A DNA stretch of 64,000 nucleotides from Simiduia agarivorans SA1 = DSM 21679. GTDB taxonomy: Bacteria; Pseudomonadota; Gammaproteobacteria; Pseudomonadales; Cellvibrionaceae. The DNA lies in contig NC_018868.3 in assembly GCF_000305785.2 (NCBI RefSeq), forward strand, positions 2,204,001 through 2,268,000. The letters are read 5' to 3'. The notes beneath the pieces were generated by a model. It saw only the letters and a program-made list of their open reading frames with translations, searched no databases and had not been told where the DNA came from. Shown piece after piece: positions 35,191 through 41,799 of this stretch (positions are counted from its first letter, which is position 1; each line of letters opens with the position of its first letter). Made by a program: the position numbers and the translations under genes.

Positions 35191-37728
35191 ATGACCGAGG
35201 CCGAAATTCCTCAAACCGAAAACTACACCGTTGAAGCCATCCTGGGTAAGGGCGGCATGGGTGTGGTTTACCTCGCGTTTGACAAGCGCCTCAACCGCAA
35301 AGTGGCCATTAAATGCATCCGCCACAACCGCGCCAATGAAAACTGGGTGGAGGCGGTTACCGAAGAAGCCCGCCTGCTGGCGCAGATCAATCACCGCAAC
35401 ATAGTGCACATTTACGACCTGATCGACTGGCAGGGCTCACCCGCGCTGGTAATGGAATATTTGCAGGGCCGCACCCTGTTGGATATTTTTCGTTCAGACG
35501 AACTCATGAGTGGCGAGCTGGACCTCGCCACCCGGCTGGACTGGCTGCGGCAAATTGCCGAAGGCCTGGCCTGCGCCCACGCCAAGGGCATCATTCACCG
35601 CGACCTGAAAGCCGAAAACATCATGATCACCGACGAAGGCACGGTTAAGATCATGGACTTCGGCATTGCCCGGCACCAGGCTCAGCCCCTGCACGCCAAT
35701 ATTCACGACAGCCAGGTGCTGCCCGGCGAATTCATCGGCAGCCCCGCCGCCCTCTCGCCCGAACAGGCCATGGGCGACCGGCTCACCACCGCCAGCGACA
35801 TTTTCAGCTTCGGCATCCTGGCCTATTGCCTGCTGTGCGGTCATCACCCCTTCGGCGACCCGAAAAACGCCGACCTGGTTCTGCAAGGCATCATCTACCG
35901 GCCGCCTATGCCGGTGCAGTTTCTGGAGTGCTTGGGCATCCCGGATGAAGATGCGCAGACATTGGGTGCGGAGATTATTGCTTGCTTGAATAAGGCGCCG
36001 GGGATGCGGCCGGCGGCGAGTGCTTTGGCATTTACGCAAACGATTCCAAATAAAGAAGACTACACGGCGATGCCAGTGCCGCCCCAGAATTCTCGCGGTT
36101 TGGCACTCACGATCAGCGCCATACTGGTTACCGCCACCGCCGGCCTGATCTGGCTGGCCGGGCAACAACCGGAACCTCGTCGCAATGTTTACGTGGCCTT
36201 GCCTACATTTACGGGAACCGATATGGCCGAATATATTACCGAGGCCACACCGGAGTTTTTGCGCAATGGCATTATTGATGCGCTGCTTATAGACGACCGT
36301 CATGCTGTTATCCAATACGACAATGCCAGCAAACTTGAAGAGCCCAGCCAACTTGGACTCGCCTCTGGCGCCAATGAGGTGCTTAAACTGACATTTGAGT
36401 GCAAGAAGTATTGGTGTGATGGAAGAATGGCACGCTACTCGGGGCCGGAATGGCACAAAACTAGTGGCGATGCATTTTCCATAGACCTGCGAAATGGCTC
36501 TGACTCTTTTTCGGCAGTGCAATGGCATACCGTTAAATCGGGCCTGATCCTAAACGACAGACACATTGATAACGCCCGCGATCCGTCTCGAGAGTATTTC
36601 AGTCTTTTGACGGAATTTAGGAAAACCCGCTATCTGTCAGGCGAGTCAATAAAAATTCTCATTGACGAGATATTGACCTACCCTTCATTCACGCCAAATT
36701 ATCACTTGTTAGTGAAAGTCGCGACACGAAACTTCCAGATCAACAACAATAGTGGCGACCTCAAAATTGCACTTGAGTTAATTGAGTCCAACAAAGCTGA
36801 ACTGCCGACTTCGACCTATTTGAAGTTGATTGGACAATGCCAAAGCGCACTAAAATTCTATCGAGAAGCAGAGGCGTCAGCCGAAAAACTACTTCAATTC
36901 GGATCGGTATTTGATGCGAGATTAATTGAAGCAGATTTAGCAATAGAACAAGGCAACTATCAGCACGCGCTGGATACGTACACGTCTCTTATAGATTATG
37001 CTCCTTCCGAAAATGGCTTTTACGGTATTGCCTACAGCGCCTACATACTCGGAGACATTGCGCTGACAAAAAGAGCGCTTAATAGCGCCCTTACTCTCAA
37101 CCCAAATAGCATACCAGCCAACAGCTTATTAGGATCGCTTCAATTGTCCGATGGCGAATACACATCGGCAATCGAAAATTTCAACAAGATAGTTGAAATC
37201 ATCCCCGACGAACCCACCCTGAACAATCTAGCCACGGCTTACCTACTTTCTGGAAATCGAGCAGAAGCAAAAAAGCAATTTGAAAAAGCCGCACAACTGG
37301 CGCCCAACAACCCTACAATTTTATATAATTTGGGAGAGCTAGAACTATTAGCAGGAAACCAGAATAACGCGCAGATTTTTTTTGAAAAAGCAATAAAAGG
37401 ACTCAGATCACTCGAACAAAGCAGTGATGCAAGCATTGCAATAAGAGCGCTCAGCTTGCTCGGAAGAACAGAAGAAGCTAAAAATGTGCTAACAACCACC
37501 GAAAAAAACTTTTCAGGTATTCCAGACTACCTCTTCAGCGAAGCCATCTACTACACGACAATCGGGCAGCCTGATCTCGCTCAGGAAAAAATTGAAATGC
37601 TAATTGCGCTCGGCTACACAAAAGATTGGTTTCGCTTTCCTTGGTATGGCGCTGATTGCAACAAAGCAATCAACGCACAAAACGATCACCTGTGCTCCGC
37701 ACCAATCAATTTGGAGGGCGATGAATAA
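35191..37728 (+). CDS. Membrane Ser/Thr protein kinase (Hanks type) with TPR repeats
   Basis: An 845-residue kinase. Catalytic domain about 12-285: P-loop GKGGMGVVYLAFD, ATP-binding Lys41 (VAIK), HRDLKAEN with Asp138 (Ala replaces the usual Pro), DFG at 156-158, and SPAALSPEQ as P+1 region. One membrane helix (about 303-325, ending GLIWLAG). The extracytoplasmic part starts with a TolB/FlgO-like region (VYVALPTF) and continues with a TPR array (about 500-800, for example SLLGSLQLSDGEYTSAIENF). From roughly 36550 the DNA becomes much more AT-rich than its surroundings while the frame stays open, suggesting a domain of different origin. The last 23 bases overlap the convergent gene. Substrate unknown. 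Confidence 0.88.
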   Translation: MTEAEIPQTENYTVEAILGKGGMGVVYLAFDKRLNRKVAIKCIRHNRANENWVEAVTEEARLLAQINHRNIVHIYDLIDWQGSPALVMEYLQGRTLLDIFRSDELMSGELDLATRLDWLRQIAEGLACAHAKGIIHRDLKAENIMITDEGTVKIMDFGIARHQAQPLHANIHDSQVLPGEFIGSPAALSPEQAMGDRLTTASDIFSFGILAYCLLCGHHPFGDPKNADLVLQGIIYRPPMPVQFLECLGIPDEDAQTLGAEIIACLNKAPGMRPAASALAFTQTIPNKEDYTAMPVPPQNSRGLALTISAILVTATAGLIWLAGQQPEPRRNVYVALPTFTGTDMAEYITEATPEFLRNGIIDALLIDDRHAVIQYDNASKLEEPSQLGLASGANEVLKLTFECKKYWCDGRMARYSGPEWHKTSGDAFSIDLRNGSDSFSAVQWHTVKSGLILNDRHIDNARDPSREYFSLLTEFRKTRYLSGESIKILIDEILTYPSFTPNYHLLVKVATRNFQINNNSGDLKIALELIESNKAELPTSTYLKLIGQCQSALKFYREAEASAEKLLQFGSVFDARLIEADLAIEQGNYQHALDTYTSLIDYAPSENGFYGIAYSAYILGDIALTKRALNSALTLNPNSIPANSLLGSLQLSDGEYTSAIENFNKIVEIIPDEPTLNNLATAYLLSGNRAEAKKQFEKAAQLAPNNPTILYNLGELELLAGNQNNAQIFFEKAIKGLRSLEQSSDASIAIRALSLLGRTEEAKNVLTTTEKNFSGIPDYLFSEAIYYTTIGQPDLAQEKIEMLIALGYTKDWFRFPWYGADCNKAINAQNDHLCSAPINLEGDE

Positions 37729-38176
37729 TCAAGATAGGATCAAAGCTCTTATACTCCTCCTGCTTACTCCCCTTCGCCTTGGCCGCAATCGTAAACTTAT
37801 AATTAATCGACGCATCACCCACCGCATCTTTGGCAATCACCATGCGCAGGGTTTTACCGCCGTTTTTCAGGCTGGTTTTTACATCGTTCTTACCACCACC
37901 CGTATCCGATTCTACTTCAATACCAGCACCGGTAAAGGTGAGGCAGGTAGCCGCCTGGCCGGTTTTCACCAGGGTAATATCCAGAATCGCGCGCTCTTTG
38001 CGGTTGGATGCATCAGAGCCGCCCGGAAAAATAACCTGAACCAAACCATCGTCGATGACGGTGGAGTTGGTTGCCAGCGGCCAGCAGACTGTCGGTGGCA
38101 GTTCATCGGCATTCACGGTTAAGGTCATCTGGGTGGTAATCGGTTTACCCTTGGGTACTTTTATGGTTTTGCCCAT
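37706..38176 (-). CDS. Unknown protein convergent with the Ser/Thr kinase
   Basis: A 156-residue protein without signal peptide or membrane helix; strand-rich and Lys-rich, for example TTQMTLTVNADELPP, ERAILDITLVKTGQAATCL, and VKTSLKNGGKTLRMVI. It looks like a small beta-sandwich. I recognise no family. It converges on and overlaps the kinase gene by 23 bases, so the two are not co-transcribed; its G+C content matches the general surroundings, unlike the kinase 3' half. Confidence 0.5.
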   Translation of the reverse strand: MGKTIKVPKGKPITTQMTLTVNADELPPTVCWPLATNSTVIDDGLVQVIFPGGSDASNRKERAILDITLVKTGQAATCLTFTGAGIEVESDTGGGKNDVKTSLKNGGKTLRMVIAKDAVGDASINYKFTIAAKAKGSKQEEYKSFDPILIIHRPPN

Positions 38177-38382
38177 TGTTCATTCCTTTAATGGTGTTAG
38201 CTTTTACTCTCCAAACAAACAGCGCACTGGCAGGCTATTGATAAACCCCTTACATACTCAGGTTTACAGGCTGCCAGCCCTGTTTGCACAGCCGTCACAG
38301 TTTGCCACAAGCCAGGCGCGCGACACAGCACTTAAGGCGTCATATTGATTGGCGAAGGCAACGCCATTGATTCTCGCCCCAC

Positions 38383-38898
38383 TTATGGGACGCTCGCAAA
38401 CTGGTACAAAGCCACCGCACAGGCACTGCCCACATTCAGCGAGGAATTGCTGCCGCCCATGGGTATGTGCACCACCGCGTGGGATTCCGCCAATAGCGCC
38501 GGCGCCACGCCGCGATCTTCTGCGCCCAGAATCAAACATACGGGACCGTCAGGCAGGGTGAAGCGGTTGAGCGGGCGCGAGTGTTCGGTAATTTCCAGGC
38601 TGATAATGCAGGTGCCGGCTGCGCGTAACTCGCGCACTAATGCCAGCGCATCGTCGCGATGCTCCCAGGCCACATATTTTTCCGCCGCCCGGCTCAACCG
38701 GCGCAACTTGGAGTTGGGCGGGCAGATGGTGTCGCCGCACAAATATAACTTGCCCGCGCCAAAGGCATCGGCACTGCGGAACACGGCGCCCACATTGGCC
38801 GGAGCGGTGAAGTTATCCACCAGAATACTGAGCCGGGCAAGGCCCGTACCCGCAGGGGCGAAGTCTTCGTGTTCGAGTTGGCGGCCGGGGGTGGGCAT
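38383..38898 (-). CDS. TrmH/SpoU-family RNA 2'-O-methyltransferase
   Basis: A 171-residue SPOUT methyltransferase using S-adenosylmethionine. All three SpoU motifs are present: motif 1 NFTAPANVGAVFRSADAFG, motif 2 CLILGAEDRGV, motif 3 IPMGGSNSSLNVGSACAVAL, which form the knotted cofactor site. It lacks the N-terminal RNA-binding domain of RlmB, and its size is near TrmL, but the sequence is not close enough for me to name the tRNA or rRNA target. It is divergent from the amt gene. Confidence 0.85.
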   Translation of the reverse strand: MPTPGRQLEHEDFAPAGTGLARLSILVDNFTAPANVGAVFRSADAFGAGKLYLCGDTICPPNSKLRRLSRAAEKYVAWEHRDDALALVRELRAAGTCIISLEITEHSRPLNRFTLPDGPVCLILGAEDRGVAPALLAESHAVVHIPMGGSNSSLNVGSACAVALYQFASVP

Positions 38899-38933
38899 GG
38901 GTATTTAGTCTCTGGTTGCTAGCAACTAGTCAA

Positions 38934-38948
38934 GCACCATTATGGTGC
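38934..38948. promoter_or_regulatory. NtrC-type binding site upstream of amt (site 1)
   Basis: GCACCATTATGGTGC, a perfect inverted repeat matching the NtrC pattern GCACC-N5-GGTGC. It ends four bases before the sigma-54-like promoter. Confidence 0.6.
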
Positions 38949-38951
38949 GGA

Positions 38952-38967
38952 TGGCATCAAAATTGCT
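38952..38967 (+). promoter_or_regulatory. Sigma-54-type promoter candidate for amt
   Basis: TGGCATCAAAATTGCT: GG and GC dinucleotides are exactly ten bases apart, and flanking bases fit TGGCAC-N5-TTGCW. Predicted start near 38978 leaves a leader of about 135 bases before the amt ATG. Confidence 0.6.
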
Positions 38968-39056
38968 GTAATCGTGGCGCTAATCCGCATTCTCGCAGAT
39001 TTTCATAAAAATCAATAAGTTAAAAAGAGCAATGGCGTAAAACACCCCTCTTTTGC

Positions 39057-39071
39057 GCACCATCGTGGTGC
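39057..39071. promoter_or_regulatory. NtrC-type binding site in the amt leader (site 2)
   Basis: GCACCATCGTGGTGC, second perfect inverted repeat of the same pattern, centred 123 bases from site 1 and downstream of the proposed promoter. Confidence 0.55.
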
Positions 39072-39113
39072 CGACCTGTGTTTTCGCCCCATAAAGATGC
39101 AAAAGGAAACCCT

Positions 39114-40325
39114 ATGGAACCCTTGAACAGCGCGGTGGAGACGCTCGTCGCCAGCGCCAACACTTATTTTATTTTGCTTGGCGCAATCATGGTATTTGCC
39201 ATGCATGCCGGTTTTGCCTTCCTTGAAGTGGGCACCGTACGCCAGAAAAATCAGGTGAATGCCCTGGTGAAAATTCTCACCGACTTCGGTATTTCGGCCC
39301 TGGTGTATTTTTTTGTGGGCTATTGGGTGGCCTACGGCACCACCTTTTTCGCCCCCGCCAGCGAGCTGGCCATGAGCAACGGTTATGAGCTGGTGAAGTT
39401 TTTCTTCCTGCTCACCTTTGCCGCCGCCATTCCCGCGATTATTTCCGGCGGCGTGGCCGAGCGCGCGAAATTTTACCCCATGTTAATTGCCGCTGCGGTG
39501 ATTGTGGGCCTGGTGTACCCGTTTTTTGAAGGCCTGATCTGGAACGGCAACTTCGGTTTTCAGGATTGGCTGCAAGCCACCTTTGGCGCCAGCTTCCATG
39601 ACTTTGCCGGTTCTGTGGTAGTACACGGTGTGGGTGGCTGGGTGGCCTTTGCCGCCATCCTTATTCTGGGTACCCGCAATGGCCGCATCCGCAACGGCCA
39701 GCTGGTGGCCTTTGCGCCGTCCAATATTCCGTTCCTTGCCTTGGGCGCGTGGATTCTGTGCATCGGCTGGTTTGGTTTCAATGTGATGAGTGCGCAAACG
39801 CTCGACGGCATCAGCGGTCTGGTGGCGGTAAACAGCCTGATGGCCATGGTGGGCGGCACGCTGGTGGCCATGGTGGCCGGTAAAAAAGACCCGGGCTTTA
39901 TTCACAATGGTCCACTCGCGGGTCTGGTGGCCGTGTGTGCCGGTTCGGATTTAATGCATCCCATCGGCGCGCTGATTGCCGGCGGCGTGGCCGGCGGCCT
40001 GTTCGTGTTTTTGTTTACGTTCATGCAAAACCGCTGGCACAAGGTGGACGATGTATTGGGCGTGTGGCCCCTGCACGGCGTGTGTGGCGCCTGGGGCGGC
40101 ATTGCGGCAGGTATTTTTGGTTCAGAAGCACTCGGCGGTCTGGGCGGCGTGAGCCTGATGTCACAAGTGATTGGCACGCTTGCCGGCATTGGTGTGGCGC
40201 TGATTGGCGGCTATGCCGTGTATTTTGTGGTGAATGCGGTGAGCGGTATCCGGCTTTCTGAAGAAGACGAGTTTAATGGTGCGGACCTGTCTATTCACAA
40301 GATCGGGTCTGTGTCGAACGATTAA
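39114..40325 (+). CDS. amtB: Ammonium transporter (Amt/MEP family)
   Basis: A 403-residue inner-membrane protein with about eleven helices that conducts ammonium into the cell. Family hallmarks: MHAGFAFLEVGTVRQKN, SGGVAERAKF, HDFAGSVVVHGVGGWV with the periplasmic Asp and pore His, and DDVLGVWPLHGVCGAWGG with the second pore His. AAAGGA precedes ATG 39114; an in-frame start at 39078 would extend into the leader. Two NtrC-like palindromes and a sigma-54-like promoter upstream point to nitrogen control. Unusually there is no glnK beside it; the transporter stands alone. Confidence 0.93.
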   Translation: MEPLNSAVETLVASANTYFILLGAIMVFAMHAGFAFLEVGTVRQKNQVNALVKILTDFGISALVYFFVGYWVAYGTTFFAPASELAMSNGYELVKFFFLLTFAAAIPAIISGGVAERAKFYPMLIAAAVIVGLVYPFFEGLIWNGNFGFQDWLQATFGASFHDFAGSVVVHGVGGWVAFAAILILGTRNGRIRNGQLVAFAPSNIPFLALGAWILCIGWFGFNVMSAQTLDGISGLVAVNSLMAMVGGTLVAMVAGKKDPGFIHNGPLAGLVAVCAGSDLMHPIGALIAGGVAGGLFVFLFTFMQNRWHKVDDVLGVWPLHGVCGAWGGIAAGIFGSEALGGLGGVSLMSQVIGTLAGIGVALIGGYAVYFVVNAVSGIRLSEEDEFNGADLSIHKIGSVSND

Positions 40326-40343
40326 TTAAGACAGAAGCAAATC

Positions 40344-40414
40344 TGTAGGAGCCGAATCCCTTCGGCGAAACTAAGGGTGCAAGGCCCTTTCGCTGAAGGG
40401 ATTCAGCTCCTACA
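40344..40414. repeat. Long inverted repeat (TGTAGGAGC family) between amt and phoH-like gene
   Basis: Arms 40344-40370 and 40388-40414 are 27 bases long and match at 25 positions; each begins TGTAGGAGC and contains its own small hairpin (CCGAATCCCTTCGG in the left arm). It sits exactly between convergent genes, where it may act as a terminator, and resembles the REP-type repeats of Pseudomonas. Related single copies: 41627-41653 and 56370-56395. Confidence 0.75.
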
Positions 40415-40422
40415 CATTATCA

Positions 40423-41217
40423 TTACTCGTCGTCTGGCTCGTACAGGTCGATAATTTCCCGCACTAATCCGGAACGGACAATATCGGCGCGTTCGAACTC
40501 GTGAATGTACACATTGTTCACGCCGCCAAGCCGCTCCACCGCGTCGGCCAACCCGCTTTTGCCGCGAATATCACTCTGGCGGATATCGCCATTGATCACG
40601 ACTTTGCACTCTTCCCCGATGCGGGTGAGGAACATTTTCATCTGTTCGATGGTAGTGTTTTGTGCTTCATCCAGAATCACAAAAGTGCGGTGATCAAAGG
40701 TTTTACCGCGCATGTAGGCCAATGGTGCGGCAACAATCCGGCCGTGGCGTAAGCAGTAATCCACCGTGCCGCTGCCCAGACGCTCATTCAGAATGTCGCG
40801 GAAGGCATCAATATAGACGGCGAATTTTTCATCCAGTGCGCCGGGTAAAAAACCGAGCGACTCACCCGCCTCAACTGCCGGGCGCGTGATGATAATGCGC
40901 TCCACCTCACCACTTTCCAGCGCACGCGCGGCGAGCGCACCGGCACAATAGCTCTTGCCGGTACCCGCCGGGCCGATGCCAAACGTGAGGGCGTTGTTGT
41001 TGATGGCGTTGATATACGTTTGTTGGGCGGGGGTGCGCGCTTTCAGAGGCTGATTGCTGCGCTGGGTACTGTAGGCCGTATCGGTCGGATTGTAGCGGGC
41101 GTTTAATTCCACCACATTGCTTTGATTACGGCGGGCCTTGCGGGCGGCTTTCTTTAATTTTTTGTCTGCGTATTGGTCGTCATAGTGCTTGTGTCGCGCT
41201 TGCGATCGTTTCGCCAT
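40423..41217 (-). CDS. PhoH-family ATPase
   Basis: A 264-residue cytoplasmic P-loop NTPase. Basic N-terminal tail (1-45, Lys/Arg-rich, possibly RNA binding), then the PhoH core: Walker A FGIGPAGTGKSYCA, RPAVEAGESLGFLPG, Walker B FVILDEAQNTT and the sensor segment VINGDIRQSD. PhoH proteins are predicted RNA-linked helicases or NTPases. The short form without an extra KH or PIN domain fits E. coli PhoH more than YbeZ; ybeY and related genes are absent nearby. ATG 41217 has GGAG eight bases upstream; an earlier in-frame start (41370) is unsupported. Confidence 0.88.
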   Translation of the reverse strand: MAKRSQARHKHYDDQYADKKLKKAARKARRNQSNVVELNARYNPTDTAYSTQRSNQPLKARTPAQQTYINAINNNALTFGIGPAGTGKSYCAGALAARALESGEVERIIITRPAVEAGESLGFLPGALDEKFAVYIDAFRDILNERLGSGTVDYCLRHGRIVAAPLAYMRGKTFDHRTFVILDEAQNTTIEQMKMFLTRIGEECKVVINGDIRQSDIRGKSGLADAVERLGGVNNVYIHEFERADIVRSGLVREIIDLYEPDDE

Positions 41218-41626
41218 GAGTATAACTCCATTGATACTGGTGACTGATAACGCGTTCGGACTTGCGGGCTCCTGTTTCGGGTGAATGAAAGTTGAAAACT
41301 CGTTACATCGCTTAGCTTTTAAATATCTGAAGATTGTGCAACCGTTTAATGTGCAATGTCCTTTGCACACTCAAAAACTTTTTTACTTAAAGCACTCAAA
41401 CTTAAAGTAATTTCTTAAGAGTGATTAAACGGGGCGGAGATGACAATTGCGTGAAGGCTTTCACACAGCAGGCGCATGGCCGGGAGGGGCAAAACGCCTG
41501 GGATGGGGAAGCCTTGCCTCACAGCCTGCGTCACAATGCGTAGGCCGGTGAGCAAAAGTCAATCACCTTTGCGTCTTACAGTAGACAACAGAATGCAATG
41601 ATTTTTGGGGTTTGTAAAGTGGAAAT

Positions 41627-41653
41627 TTTCGCGGCTGGGAAGCCGCTCCCACA
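41627..41653. repeat. REP-like hairpin of the TGTRGGAGC family
   Basis: On the minus strand it begins TTGTGGGAGCGGCTTCCCAG and closes with CCGCGAA: GCGGCT and AGCCGC pair around GGGA. Same layout as 40344-40414 and 56370-56395. Confidence 0.6.
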
Positions 41654-41708
41654 ATCAGTTGTCAAGGAAATCCAAATTTGTAATTGCGGTTGGCTGCGCC
41701 GCGCCCCT

Positions 41709-41744
41709 AAAAAAAAGACCCCGGGCGGGCGTCGCGCGCGGGGT
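41709..41744 (-). terminator. Intrinsic terminator of the TonB receptor gene
   Basis: On the minus strand ACCCCG...CGGGGT forms a GC-rich stem followed by C then eight T (A run at 41709-41716). It lies about 55 bases after the stop. Confidence 0.7.
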
Positions 41745-41763
41745 AAATGTCTGAGGAAAGATT

Positions 41764-41783
41764 GCCGGCGATAAATCGCCGGC
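41764..41783 (-). terminator. Second hairpin after the TonB receptor gene
   Basis: GCCGGCGA (41764-41771), loop TAAA, TCGCCGGC (41776-41783), a perfect 8-base stem 17 bases after the stop codon; no T-run. Confidence 0.5.
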
Positions 41784-41799
41784 ACTGACACACCAGGGG

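Larger units (their letters stand above)
41218..41799. other. Gene-poor stretch between the phoH-like gene and the TonB receptor gene
   Basis: About 580 bases with no convincing gene. Left part: AT-rich phoH promoter region with short repeated TTTAAGT motifs (41370-41430). Middle: a REP-like copy (41627-41653). Right: two minus-strand hairpins (41709-41744, 41764-41783) that belong to the TonB receptor 3' end. Confidence 0.6.

Noticed and set aside
35494..36528. 344-codon minus-strand frame opposite the kinase
   Set aside because: Kinase motifs are intact on the plus strand; no domain in the antisense frame.
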